Assembly: GCA_026826555.1 (NCBI GenBank)
Contig: JAKSZT010053881.1
Coordinates: forward strand, 9,110,706-9,174,705
Source: Tolypeutes matacus
Taxonomy: Eukaryota; Chordata; Mammalia; Cingulata; Chlamyphoridae
Length of the DNA stretch: 64,000 bases
Direction of reading: 5' to 3'
This document shows, piece by piece, positions 36,330-48,439 of this stretch. The number at the start of each line of letters is the position of its first letter. The first letter of the stretch is position 1. The notes beneath the pieces are model-generated. The model was not told the origin of the DNA. It worked only from the letters and a program-made list of their open reading frames with translations, and made no database searches. A program made the translations under genes and the position numbers.

Positions 36330-36740
36330 AGCACCACATAATCTGGCCCCTGACTAATCCCATCTCCCACATGTCTCCTCATGGCTCACTCCACTCCAGC
36401 CACAATGGCTTTCTTGCTCTCCTCCAACAAGCTGCTTCCAAGCTTAGGGCCTCAACACTAGCAGATCCTCTGTCTAACCTGTTTTCCCCTAGAGCTATGC
36501 ATGGTTTGCGCTTTCTCATTGTTCAGGCATCTGCAGGTGTCACCTCCTCAAAGAAGCCCTTCCTAACCATCCTAACCATACCTCTTCCTGTCACTGAGTT
36601 TCCAGGTACCTGTGTTTAAAACCATGTAAGCATTGTGGGGGCTGAAACTTTGCCTTATTCACAACTCTATCTCCAGTCCAAGAACACACCTGCACACGGG
36701 AAACACATGTTCCTAGAATGAATAGATGAATGACTATATG
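36330..36740 (-). mobile_element. L2 3' end, minus orientation
   Basis: Contains cacataatctggcccctgac, tgtcacctcctcaaagaagc and catcctaaccatacctct, the usual reversed L2 3' end text. Confidence 0.75.
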
Positions 36741-36759
36741 AAAGACAAAGGAAAGGTGA

Positions 36760-37583
36760 ACTAATATTTTGGGGTGGGTCCACAGCTTGATGCTGGAATC
36801 CTTTCATTTTTATTTTTATAAAATTGAAGGGAAAAGAAGGCAGCTGTGAATTTAGAACACAACACCTCTTGGCTTCCATCTAGAGATTATCCTCTGGGTG
36901 CTTCTGATACAAGGCCATTATCAAGAAAACAAAAATAACCAACTTCCAGCCTACTCAAGATACCCAAGAATTCAGGATCAAGTCAGAATATATCTGAAAG
37001 TTCACCTGATTCTGCCAGCACTAGTTCCACAGTGAATTTTGGGGGCATGTGAATGATACATTTTATTGAAAAAGATTTTCCAAGACTCCCTTCTAAATCC
37101 AACTCCATGGCCTTTTTTCCCTAAAGGGCAAAACATGAACCTGTTTCCAAGGCATTTAATAATATTTTGGAACAGGTAATCCAGTAAAGAGAATCGTTTG
37201 TACCCAGGACGCCTCAACCTGCCCCTCTTTCTAAGCACTTAACTTATAGATGACAACCTTTAATTCCTACCAGATGGCTGTTCTATTGCAGCTAAAAAAC
37301 TTACCTCCAATATAATTAAGTCAACAAACAAAACTGAGAGAAATGTTTAAGCCCACATTTAAAGAAAGCAAAGAGGCTGTGATCATGTAAGTGGGAGCAG
37401 AGAGAGAATTTGCTATCCTCTCTATCTCTGCTACCCTTGGCATCTTTTCAAGGTTGCCGGAGCATGGCACCATAATAGGGGCTTAATGTATATTGATTTA
37501 ATGATTGAAAAAATGCCTAAACCTTGAAAAAGCTATATTGTTCACAGCCATGCAATGCAAGTCAACCCCCATCTACCAGAGGT
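36760..37583. other. Unique intronic stretch
   Basis: No recognised repeat or gene. Confidence 0.4.
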
Positions 37584-37598
37584 GTGTGCTGTGAATTT

Positions 37599-37697
37599 TT
37601 TTTTTTTTTTTTTTTTACCGGGAGGTCCCAGGTATCGAACCCGGGTCCCTCCATATGGGAGACGGACGCCCAACCATTTGAGCCACATCCGTCCCCC
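37599..37697 (-). mobile_element. Short DAS SINE, minus orientation
   Basis: T-tail, reversed B box (tatcgaacccgggtccctc) and reversed A box are visible. The 15-bp TSD gtgtgctgtgaattt is perfect at 37584-37598 and 37698-37712. Confidence 0.95.
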
Positions 37698-37712
37698 GTG
37701 TGCTGTGAATTT

Positions 37713-38476
37713 AAGCTTGAGCTTAAGCACCTATAGGTAACCTCTCTCAGGCCCAACTTCCACACCTGTAAAATGGAGCAAACAACTCCCTTGCAGGGCT
37801 GTTGAGAAGATGAAGAAAAATGTTAGTTTTTCATAATTCTCCAGGAATTATTCCTTACCAGTGTTTGACTTTAGCTCTGATCAATGTGGTGCCATCACCT
37901 CCTTTCTACAGACCCCTGGTTTTTGAAGCAGGATGACAAACCAATGACAGCTGCACACATGACCCTCAGACCATCTGTCTTCCTAATAAAGAACCAATGG
38001 TTTTTCTGCCATTGCCAAACCTATCCCACAATTTTGAGTTAAAGACGAGCCCTGAAAGATACAGCATGGGCAGCACAAATTCAGTCATCCCCACCATATG
38101 TGGCTTCATTTTCCACTGTTTTTTCCAGTCCAGGCATGGCTCACCTGGGCAGGGGCAGGTCCTGCTCTCCGAATTTCATTGCAGTTTGGGGGACTTCTAA
38201 CTCCAACAAAGAGCAAGATTTGAGAATACCACATTCATTCTACACCTGACCCCAACCAACCACATCTGCTCTGAGGGCACACCAAATTTCTGAAAAGAAA
38301 CCCAATCACCTGTGCTACCCTGCCTTTCCACTCTGGAGTATGCCTTCCAGAGAAACAGGAACACGGGAAGTACTAAAGCCATGAGCTCATGCCAAGGCAG
38401 CTGAAGTCACCTGATTGTGATGTAAAACTAGATTTCTCCCAGTCAGTGACTGGAAAGCTTTAGGACAAGAATTACT
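37713..38476. other. Unique intronic stretch
   Basis: No recognised element. Confidence 0.4.
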
Positions 38477-38484
38477 TTTTAGAG

Positions 38485-38669
38485 CAGGGGTTCTTAACAA
38501 GGGGTCCATGAGCTTGAATAGAAATTAAAAAAAAAAAAAAAAAAACGTTATTCTTGTGGGGACGTGTTGGTGTGGGTGTGATATATTTATTAAATAATAC
38601 ACAGTATAATGTGGACTTACTAAGGGTTGGCAAAGGGGTCCGTGGAACAAAAAAGGTTAAGAACCCCTG
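38485..38669 (+). mobile_element. Non-autonomous hAT-type DNA transposon
   Basis: The 185-bp element ends in perfect 15-bp terminal inverted repeats, caggggttcttaac and its complement; one more base pairs on each side. The 8-bp TSD ttttagag / ctttagag differs at one base, the length expected for hAT transposition. The body has no transposase frame. Confidence 0.9.
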
Positions 38670-38677
38670 CTTTAGAG

Positions 38678-40050
38678 GTCTTCCCAGACTGCACCTTCCA
38701 GTGTTAAAGATTATAACAATTCATTTGACTTCGAAGACCTGAAGTAGTATAGCTGAATACCCATTCTCCCACCCCCCCAACCAACAGGAAAGCCCATCAG
38801 ACACCAGCTTTCATTGCTGCTAGGGTACTTGCTGTCTTCAACATATATGATACTCCTCAGCTAGAGTCCATTTTATTTACACATCTCCTCCCCTAGTCTT
38901 GGAAAATTCTCCCTTTAGTCCTCAGCCAAACCACATCCCTATTTCAAACCACTCCAAACTCTCACCTCCAAAGAGTTCTGCCAGGCTGTACACCTGGCTC
39001 CAATTACTCCAGCAACAAGCCCCTCTAGCTCCCAGCCCTGCATCCTTCTAACATGCCTGATTACTTAACACTTATGTGTTTGTCCGGGCCCAGCTGTAGT
39101 TGATTAAGTATATTTGGTTTGTTTCTATCTGCGTGTTCAGGGCAATGATATGTTTCTATGTTTTTGTCCACTATGTTTACAGGTGTTGTTCTTTGCCCTC
39201 AGCCCGCAGAGCGGATCGTTAGCGCCCCAAGGCTGCTTCCGTCCTCTCTCCCACAATGCTTTGCAGTGGTGCACAGGAAGTGAGGGCTGCGGAGGCTCAA
39301 CATCCAGCTGCCTGGTTCTAATTACGCTAGGAGGGGCCTTCGCTCAGCAAAATGAAATGATTAGTTGCTCTTATGTATTTCAATAAATAAAAAGGAAGGG
39401 AAGAGAGAGATTCTTTGTGTATATTCTGTCCTGATGAAACTGTAGAGCTATATGGTCATGAAGCTTTACTGTGCTGGGCAGTAAGATCTAAGCAATGAAA
39501 CTCAAAAGCATTTTCAAAGAATTAGGAGGCCAGATTTGCCCCCAGACCCGTAAATCCTACTTAATCCAGGTTTTTAAAAAAACACATAATAAGACATCAG
39601 ACACCCTTGGTTTACATTTCAGCTATTCAGTGATTGCTTATCCACTTGTACACTGAGGGTTTAAGATATTTTCTAGTTTAACAATTCCAGAAACACTTTC
39701 AATTCTTATTTTCAATGAGTATTTTTATTATAGGCAAAGTGTACTCGTTTTTTATAACAGAAATTTGGACTAGATGCATTTAAAAATATATAACCTTAAC
39801 TGTGTATACTCAAAGGACCATGGCACAGAAGAGGTACTAGAGTTCAATCTTTCCAGCTCCTTTATGTTGACAAATATGGAAACTGAGTCTCACATTTGCT
39901 CAAATTTAAACAAAAAAGATTATAATTGGCGGAGAACCAAGACCTGTATCAAGACTCACAATCTAGTGCTGTTTTCTAGATCTTGAAATCTTGAATTAAG
40001 AAACATTACTTTGGCTATTTAAAATAGGGTAGTAAACGAAGGTCTCTCTG
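38678..40050. other. Unique intronic stretch with a repeated motif
   Basis: Mostly unrecognised. The segment 39139-39200 resembles 40369-40432 (shared tgtttctat, ttttgtcca, tgttgttctttg). The surrounding 39190-39330 is locally GC-rich compared with the intron. Confidence 0.45.
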
Positions 40051-40350
40051 CAGAAGTGACAGCTGAGCAGAGATTGGATGAAGGGAGGGATTTAGCCATG
40101 TGAATAACAGGGAAAAGTGCTACAGGCAAAGGGAAAAGCATGCGGAAAGGCTCAGAGGCAGCAGCGAGCTCTGCACATTGAAGAAACAGCAGAGCCAACA
40201 GGCCTAAAGTAGAGTGAGCAATGGTGAGAGTTGTGGCAGAAGGGGTGAAAGATCATTTAGAGTTCTGGTGAGGATTGGGGACCTTATTCTAAATATAATG
40301 GGAAGCCACTGGAGGAAGTTGAGCTGGAGCATTTCATGACTAGATTTAAA
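40050..40350 (+). mobile_element. L2 fragment
   Basis: The order gaggcagcag, then accttattctaaatataatg and gggaagccactgg follows the L2 ORF/3' part. Confidence 0.6.
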
Positions 40351-40459
40351 TTTTAAAAGTGTGTGTAGAGCATTATGTTTCTATTCTTTTGTCCATTCTG
40401 TTTACAAGTGTTGTTCTTTGAACAGGTCCACACATCTGGTTGCTATGAGAATAAATCTT

Positions 40460-40690
40460 ATTAGCTAATAATGACAGCAGCTACCATTATTGAGTACTTA
40501 TTATATTCCAGACACTGTTCTAAGCCCTTGGCAAATTTAAACTATTTAAACATCACAGCAACCCTAAAAGTAGATGCTATCATTACCTTTACTTCACTAA
40601 CACATGGGGAAAATGAGGCACAGGGAAGTTAAATAACTTGCCCTCAGTCACACAACTCATAAAAAGTGGAACCAGGCTCCCAACACAGGC
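40460..40690 (-). mobile_element. MIR fragment, minus orientation
   Basis: The run tattgagtacttattatat, then ggggaaaatgaggcacaggg and tcacacaactcat is reversed MIR. Confidence 0.75.
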
Positions 40691-40734
40691 AGTCTAGCTC
40701 CAGTTCCTCCACTTAAAAAGCAAAAAACAAAACA

Positions 40735-43560
40735 AAACAATTTATTTTGAAATAATTTCAAATACAATAATTTCATATAAGCCCCATACACAGTACTCCA
40801 ACACACCCCCACCCAAGAATTTGAACATTTTGTCACCTTTGCCAAATCATTCAATCATCTGTCTGTCAACTTTCTGAACATTTGAGAAGGCTGCACACAT
40901 CATACTCATTGACCACATAATACTTCAACGTACATTTCCAGTGAACAAGGATATTCGCTTATCACCTTAAGTGCAGTTAACAAATTCAAGAAATTTTTTT
41001 TTTTTTTTTTTACCGGGAGGTCCTGGGAATCGAACCCGGGTCCCTCCATATGGGAGACGGACGCCCAACCAGTTGAGCTACATCCGGCCCCTCAAGAAAT
41101 TTAACACTGATACAAAGCTTACATTCTGTATTCCAATATTTCCATATGATCAAATAATGTCCTTTTCAGCCTTTTCTCCTTCATTCTTCGATCCCATCCA
41201 TTATCATGTATTGTATTTAATTGTCATTATCTCTTTAAGTTCCTCTTTCTTTTTCAATTGTAGGAACATATATACAGCATAAATCTTCCCATCCTAACCC
41301 CTTCCAAGCACACCATTCAGTGGGATTAATCACACTAACAATGTTGCAGAATCATCATGGCCATCCAATACTAGAACTTTCCTTTCACCCCAAATATAAA
41401 CCCTACACTCATTTTGCATTTATTCCCCATTGCCCTTTCCGCCAACCCCACTAACCTGTACTCTACTTTCTGTCTCTATGAGTTTGCATATTCTCTGTAT
41501 TTTCTTTGTGGTTACCATGGGGCTTAAATTTAACATCCTAAATCTTTAACAATCTCTTTTGCTTTGACACCAACTTAACAACTTCAATAACATACATAAA
41601 CTATGTTCTTATACTCTTCCATCCCTCTACCTTTATGTGGTTCTTGTCACAAATTATATATTTATACATTATGAGTTCAAAACCATTGACTTATCATTAC
41701 ATTTTATGCTTTTGCCTTTCAGATCCTGTAGGAAGTGAAAAGAGGAGAAACTACAATAGTACTGGTATTTATCTTTACCAGAAATCTTTACTTCTTCATG
41801 TGGTTTCAGTCAATTGTCTAGCATCTAGCATTTCTTATAGGGCGGGTCTAGTAGAGACAAAGTCCCTCAGCTTTTGTCCATCTGAGAACGTCTTAATTTC
41901 TCCCTCATTATTGAAAGACAGTTCTTCCAGACACAGAATTCTTGGTTGGCAATTATTTTATTTTCGGCACTTTAAATATGTCTTCCTACTGCCTTCTAAC
42001 CTCCATGGTTTCTGATGAGAAATCGGCACCCTGGTACGTGACATGTTGCTTCTCTCTTGAGGCTTTCAGATTTCACTATTTTTGGCATCTGACAGTTTGA
42101 TTATACTATGGCATGGTGTGAGTCAATTTGGGTTTATCCTGTTGGGGTTTATCCTGTTGAGCACCTTGGATGTGAATATTCATGTCCTTCATTAAATCTG
42201 GGAGTTTTTCAGCCATTATTTCTTTGAATATTCTTTCTGTGCCTGTCTCTCCCTCTTTTTCTTCTGGGACTCCTACAATGCATATATTGGTACCTCTGGT
42301 TCTGTTCACTTTTCTTCATTCTTTCTCTTCTGTTCCTCAGACTGGATTATTTTAATTGTCTTCTCTTCAAGTTCACCGATTCTTTCTTCTGCCACCTCAA
42401 TCTGCTGTTGAACTTCTCTAGGGAATTTTTTATTTCTATTACTATAGTCTTCAGCTCTGTTTGGTTCCTTTTCATAATTTCCATATCTCTACTGATATTC
42501 TCTTTGTATTCATCTATCTTTTCCTGATTTCCTTTACTTCTCAGGCCATCTTTTCCTTTAGATCTTTGAACATTAATCAGGACCAGTTTTTTAAAGTCTT
42601 TGCCTGGAATGTGCCAGGTCTGATCCTCCTCATTCATGGTTTCTCATGCTTTAATCTCCTCCTTTACCCAGGCCATCACTTCCTGTTTCTTTGTATGTTT
42701 TGTTATCTTTTGTGGAAACCTGGACATTTTGATAGTTTAGTGTGTTACTGCTGGAATTTAGACTCTGAAGAATCTGTTCCTTAAGCTTAGATCCAGCTAT
42801 TGGTATGACAGAACTTTCTTTGAATACCAGGACCTAACAGAAAAGAAAACACCTTTCCCAGCCTTTGCAGGTTGACCAGTGTGTGTGCTCTCCTTTCAGG
42901 ATTATCCTTGCAGTGAGTCTGAAGAATAGCTCCAGGCAGAAGTGTAGGGGCCTCCCTGATTCTTTCTGAAAATGGCTTTGTCTTAAGCATATGTCTGTGG
43001 CCCAAGGGATTCCACCATTTACATGGATATGAATGTCCTCTGTTCCCTATGATAACAGTTTTCCTGGGCATTGCACTAAATGTCCTATAGCCAGCAGTCC
43101 CTTTCCCCAAGCAGCATGACTTGTCTGCTCTCCCACAGCATTCTGTAGGAGAATTCAGTGATCTGCCTTCTACACAAAGGGAAAGTTCTGGAACAGCGAG
43201 TCCCTTAGGCTACCACCAGACAGATTGGACCAGACATATGTGTTCCTAGTATGTGTACAAGGGTTTCTCTGCTCCCTCTGAAACCAAGACCAGGGATCTG
43301 CCCTGGGAGTGTGGGTAGCTCCGCAAGCACGCAAAGGGAATGGGGAGGGGCCAGCCTGAGCACCAGGAGATCCTACCACTTTTGAGTGGCTTTTTCCTTG
43401 ATTCAGTGCTTGCCATGTTACTGCAATCCCTTAACTGTTTTCTGGGGCTTTTAGAAAGATGTTTCTGGCCATTCTTGCTGCTTATTGAAAGCCTCTGTGG
43501 GAGGTGGGGTCCTGAAGTGTCTCACTCAGCCATCTTAATTGAGGTGAGGCCTCAGATCCT
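40735..43560 (-). mobile_element. HAL1-like element (ORF1 without ORF2), minus orientation, SINE inside
   Basis: From 43560 downward the minus strand has a 5' UTR that includes an aagatggct start, then ORF1: a coiled-coil piece (42637-42347, with NISRDMEIMKRNQTELK), the RRM piece NICIVGVPEEKEGETGTERIF (42309 on) and decayed C-terminal domain text (GADFSSETMEVRRQ, about 41980-42030). Non-coding 3' sequence follows directly, with no trace of ORF2. That order is the hallmark of HAL1 (half-L1). It is interrupted at 40997-41091 by a SINE. Family assignment is from structure and recognised text. Confidence 0.75.
40997..41091 (-). mobile_element. Short DAS SINE, minus orientation, inserted in the HAL1-like element
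   Basis: T-tail plus reversed B and A boxes. The TSD tcaagaaattt lies at 40986-40996 and 41092-41102. Confidence 0.93.
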
Positions 43561-43612
43561 GTTTGTTTTTTTAAAGACGCTTTAGATCACATTAAAGTTA
43601 TTTCAAAAATAT

Positions 43613-43696
43613 GGGGGGGGGGGAAGAACAGATGTAGCTCAGTGATTGCCTGTTTCCCATGTACAAGGTCCTAAGTTCAACCCCCTGTACCTCCTA

Positions 43697-43760
<64 letters not shown>
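43613..43760 (+). mobile_element. DAS-type SINE with its tail replaced by AT/GT microsatellite
   Basis: A G run, then gaacagatgtagctcagtga and aggtcctaagttcaacccc, is a degenerate SINE head. Instead of an A-tail it ends in (AT)n(GT)n(AT)n. The surrounding copy C text stops and resumes around it. Confidence 0.75.
43697..43760. repeat. Compound (AT)n(GT)n(AT)n microsatellite
   Basis: About 60 bases of alternating dinucleotides; frames across it on both strands are meaningless. Confidence 0.95.
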
Positions 43761-44390
43761 GGGATTCCCATATATCCCACCCACTCCCCCTCCCACACTT
43801 TCCCACATTAACAACATCTTTCATTAGTATGGTACATTTGTTAAAATTGATGAATACATATTGAAGCATTGCTACTACCCATGGTCTATAGTTTACATTA
43901 TTGTTTACTCTTTGCACCACACAATTTTATAGGTTTTGACAAAATGTATAGTGGCCTGTATCTGCCATTGCAATGTCATGCAGGATAATTTCAATGTCCC
44001 AAAAATGTTCCATGTTACACTGATTCTTCCCTCTTCCTCCCCTCAGAACCTATGGTGACCACTGCCTTTATATCAATGTTACAAGTTCTTCCATTGCTAG
44101 AATAACTATAAGCCTACTTTACTTTAGTCCATAGTTGCATTACCCCCTTATGTTTGTTCATTCCTCAATCTTGAGGATTTGGGGATGGTGATGCCCACTC
44201 CGTTTCTGATTGAGAGGGAGCTTAGATTCCATGGGACAGATGGATGAACTGTCGTGCTTGCAGCTATGGATACTCGCTGTTTTGGGGGATGGGCATTGCC
44301 CATCATCATTCTTTTGTTGGTTGTCCTGGGCAAGTCCAATGAACTGGAGAGTAGGTGTTGCAACTCTGCTGAGATTCAGGGCTTAATGGG

Positions 44391-44890
44391 TGTGGCAGTT
44401 TGATGTAATTATGAATTCCAAAAATATAATTGAATCATGCTTGTAAACTGATCTGTTAATCTGGGCATGATTAGGTTAGGATTAGGGCGTTGAGCCCCAC
44501 CCCTTGGTGGGTGGGGAATCGAATATAAAAAGCAAGGCAAAGGACAGTTGAAGCAGTCTTTTGAGAAGCAGTTTTGATGTTGGGAAGATGCCCCAGGAGA
44601 AGAGAAGCAAGCCGTTTGCCTGATCGTCTACAGCTGACCTTGTGGGGGAAACAGGAGCTAAGCCCGGAGAGAAACGCAGCCCTGGGAAGAGAGGAACCCC
44701 AGAAGCCTGAACCCTGGCAAATGCCAGCAGCTGTCTTGCTCTAACACATTGGCAATGGACTGTGGTGAGAGAAGAAACTTAATGCTTTATGGCCTGGTAT
44801 CTGTGGACTTCTACCCCAAATAAATACCCTTTATAAAGACCAACCCATTTTTGGTATTTCACATTAGCACCCCTTTGGCTGGCTAATACA
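44391..44890 (+). mobile_element. Solo LTR, 500 bp
   Basis: It begins TGTGGCAG and ends TAATACA. Inside are a TATA-like box (aatataaaaag, about 44522) and an aataaa signal (about 44819). The flanks atggg and atgtg are a near-perfect 5-bp TSD. It sits within copy C of the LINE-like 3' region. It resembles ERVL or MaLR-type LTRs; no internal region is present. Confidence 0.8.
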
Positions 44891-46144
44891 ATGTGCATAT
44901 GAAGAGACCGAAGATTTTAAGTCTCTGGGACATACAGTTAATAAGTATAGTGCTAATTATAGGTTGAAACAAAAAGGGCATAAGAACCACATGTAGGACA
45001 ATTATAAATGAGTCTAACTTTGTTATATTGGGAGGCATATATTCCAAAGTAAGGCCCACTGACAGGGTACCAAATTCCTGAGACTTTCTGCCCCACGTTT
45101 AGAGTCTTGATGTCTCTAGGGCCCTCAGAAGCCCCACGGTTTGAGGCACTGTTTACTGTGGCAGTCAATGAGATCCTTCTGAGATGTACATAAGCATAAC
45201 CTCTGGAATGACAGCCATACTAACTTTGAAATCTTAGCCATAAAAACTCATTTGTCTTACTATTTCCCCCTTTTGGTCAAGGTCTTTTTCCAAATGCATC
45301 ACTAGTTGGCACTTGGTAAAAATCCCTCGGTGCCAGAGAGGCTCATCCCCGGGAGTCATGTCCCACACCAGGGGGTGAAGATAGTGAGTTTATGTGCTGT
45401 TTGGCTTAGAGAGAGGCCACATTTGAGCAACAAGAAGGCTTTCAGGAGCAACTCTTAGACAATATATAATACTAGGCTAAGTTTCAATCCACAAGCAAAG
45501 GTTCATAAGTACATCCATTAATATCAAGGGCCTGGCATAATGGCCTGTCTTCCTTCACTAGGCACTGCCCATGTACTCAGGGTATTCTTGCCATTGTATT
45601 AGAGAACGTAGCAGAAATCTCCAGGATAGGAATTCAGTATTCTTTTGGTTATTGTATGGGTCTCCACCCACCGAGACAATACCCCATGAATATTTGAACA
45701 TATTCATATGCCTTAGAGGCATGCCCCAAGTGCACCCCTCCCCACACATCCCTCCATCACCAACACCCCACACCAGTGATCTTCTCTTGCCATAGTTGTG
45801 ACCCTTCTGCATCCCAAAATCTCCCCAAAAATAAAGCCTGTACTCTTAAGGGAAATAAATTAGATTGACTGCAGCTGAAGCAAGGTGTGATGGCCACTCA
45901 GACCAAAGGTGGTAGCAGTATGGGTGGTCAGATTCAGTATATATATTTAATGGTAGTGCCAATAGAACTGGATGTGATATCTGAGAAAACATAGGAAGTC
46001 AAGGATAAAGTCAAAGATTTTGGCCTCAGCATCTGGGTGATAACTCCCTTTACAGAGGAGAGGAACACAAGAAGTAAACAAGCTGAGGATAGGAGAGCTG
46101 GGTGGAACTCTAGATAATCTTACAAGCTAATGTGATTTAGGAAG

Positions 46145-46235
46145 GAATACAGAGATAGACAGGCAGACAGATAGACAGAAGATGGTTGGATGGAGGGAGG
46201 AAGGGAGGGAAGGAGGAAGGGAAGGAGGGAAGTAT
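46145..46235. repeat. AGAC / GGAA-rich low-complexity tract
   Basis: Runs of cagacagatagacag followed by ggaagggagggaagg. The composition is strongly purine-rich on the plus strand. Confidence 0.9.
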
Positions 46236-46552
46236 CCACATATATGGGCATTCCCCTTTTACATAAGAATTTGATTTTCTATTAACTTAGTTCTGTTCCC
46301 TGGTAATCTGATAAAAGAATATGTCAGCTAAAATACAAGGCAACTTGCTCGTAGTAAAAATTACCCAATTGGTAAATTAAATTGGGATTCACCGAATTTA
46401 AAATGCCTGATAAGACGCAATATCTTGGGGCTTCCCTGAGAGGAACAACTCCTAAAACTGGGCACATCCCTCATGTGTACCCTGGAAACTACGCCTATAG
46501 AGGATAATTGCCTATTAGCTCCTGAGAAGCATGAGGCTTCTAAACCAGGGCA

Positions 46553-46553
<1 letters not shown>

Positions 46554-46585
<32 letters not shown>

Positions 46586-46586
46586 A
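46554..46586. repeat. (CA)n microsatellite
   Basis: About 16 uninterrupted CA units. Confidence 0.97.
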
Positions 46587-48329
46587 GGTTCATCTCCTGG
46601 AATCTGAGCCATCCACTGGATAGCTCTAGAGACTGTATGAACTGCTGTGCAGACAGCTGTAAGGCTCCCACAGAAGGGAATGCACGCCGCCCTGCTGGCA
46701 AGCCCTGGTACCTGGCCTACCTCCTTCTGAGTAGACTGAAGCCACCTGTGGCCTGCCATAGTCCTTCAGGTCCGAATGTTTATTTGAACCCAGGAAGACC
46801 CCTGGGTGTTTGCCTCACACAACACAGATAGCATTTCAGTTAATTCTTGGCATTTCTGCCTCCACCAAATACCCTTTAACACAGCTGCCAGGAAGGAAAA
46901 AAGAGTAGAGCATTTCTTTCATTTGTTCACCCTCTGGTGGTCTCACTCATAAAAAGCAAAATGGCCAAGTGGGTAAGGAGAAAGGAAAACCTGGAAAAAA
47001 CAAATTAATAAATTCACAAAAAGTGAGTTGATTGTTCCCTCAGGAGGAGAGGCAAGCAGCACCTACAGATGAATATGTCATGCTTCCTGCACTATGCCTT
47101 CATGGGGCTTATCCTGCAGGATTAAGTGCAAAACCCCCAACCCACATCTCTGCTGGAAATGTGCAAGTGAGCTCATTACTCAGAGCCAAGATAAAGGATA
47201 AATCTTTATGAGTACCGTAAGTATGAGTCATAAAAAATAGGAAACACATGTAGGTCGTATACGCAGTAATAGTACCAAGCCAAGGAAAATGTTTAGGAAA
47301 TGTATACAAGAACTCATGGCAACGCAGAACTAAAAAATATCCTTGTACATCGCCCCAAAACACATTTAGAAAAAAACTCATAACAAGTCAAGAGGTCCAT
47401 ATCACTTTGGTCTCTAATAAACATAGGTCATTTCCCCGTTTGGAAATAGGCTGGGTTCTTTCAAATGCAAATAGGAGGAGAAGTGAATCAAGAAAAAGTA
47501 ACTTGGAGCAGGCTTTGAAAGATTTTATGATTTGGGAAATTTGAACGGCTTCCAACTAAAACACTGGGAACTAGATCTTAACATCATTAAAAATGAACAA
47601 GAAAGAATGTTTCAGAAAAATACTTGTTCACAATAGCTATATTGCCACTTCATTTAGATTCTCCCTAACATCACAACCAGTGGTGATAAGAGAGAATGGA
47701 TAGAATCTTCAAACCTTATGAAAGCAGGAAACAAAAATAAACAGCAACACGTGTACCAACAACATACAAAGAGCAATGAGTGGCCAGCGTTCAAGCCATC
47801 TAAGGGACTCTGGGCTCAGCAGAAATAATGCACAGCAGGAAAAAAACAGGTCCCCATGGTCAACTGCACCAGATGAAAATCTGGGGGGCATTCAGAATAT
47901 AGCAGAATATTCAGAAGGGTAGTCAGCTCCCAAAAGTCCTCTGGAACCAGATGACTGAGACAAAATGCCCCAGCATGCCTTGTCACTGGAAGTTAAGTTC
48001 TTCAGTTGCCCCTGATTTTGGAAGATCCCCAAATTTGAATAGCAATCAAAAGAGACCATCTAAATGCTTATCATCTCAACCAAAGAATGCATATCCAGAT
48101 GGGCCTCCAGCCTTCTCCGTTACTATAATTCAGAAACTGCAATTTCCAGGGAAAGCATTGCTTGCAAGTATATCTACCTGAGGTGGAGAGGAGTAGGAGG
48201 GTGCTCGGTAAAATACTGTGGTTTTTTTTTTTTGTTTTTTTCTATCTGGTTGCATGATCGTCTTTTTAGTACGTTGCTTTATAGCACAGGGGCCTGTGCC
48301 TCTCCACACTATCCGCCAAGTCTGGGATG

Positions 48330-48431
48330 CCTTTTTTTTTTCCTTTTTTTTACCAGGAGGCCCCGGGGATCAAACCCAGGTCCTCCAAATGGTAAACGGG
48401 AGCTCAATTGCTTGAGCCACAGTCACTTTCC
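48330..48431 (-). mobile_element. DAS-type SINE, minus orientation
   Basis: T-rich tail, then accaggaggccccggggatc, a reversed B box and a reversed A box (ttgcttgagccacagtcac). No clean TSD; the T run at 48220 may belong to the same event. Confidence 0.85.
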
Positions 48432-48439
48432 AAAGTATT

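Larger units (their letters stand above)
43565..45835 (-). mobile_element. LINE-like 3' region, copy C, with nested insertions
   Basis: The longest copy of the family seen at 15924 and 35276. It begins with a reversed A-rich end (tttaaagacgctttagatca) and shares ataatt and tgaggatttggggatggtg text with copy A. It is interrupted by a SINE fragment with a dinucleotide tail (about 43613-43760) and by a 500-bp LTR (44391-44890). Sequence from 44896 to about 45835 continues it by position; that link is inference. Confidence 0.65.
45836..48329. other. Unique intronic DNA with simple repeats
   Basis: Apart from the GA-rich run at 46145-46235 and the CA repeat at 46554-46586, no element is recognised. 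The 46361-46759 minus frame crosses the CA repeat and is not a gene. Confidence 0.45.

Noticed and set aside
46361..46831. Frames on both strands near the CA repeat
   Set aside because: The cysteine-valine and similar runs come from the (CA)n repeat. There is no other support.
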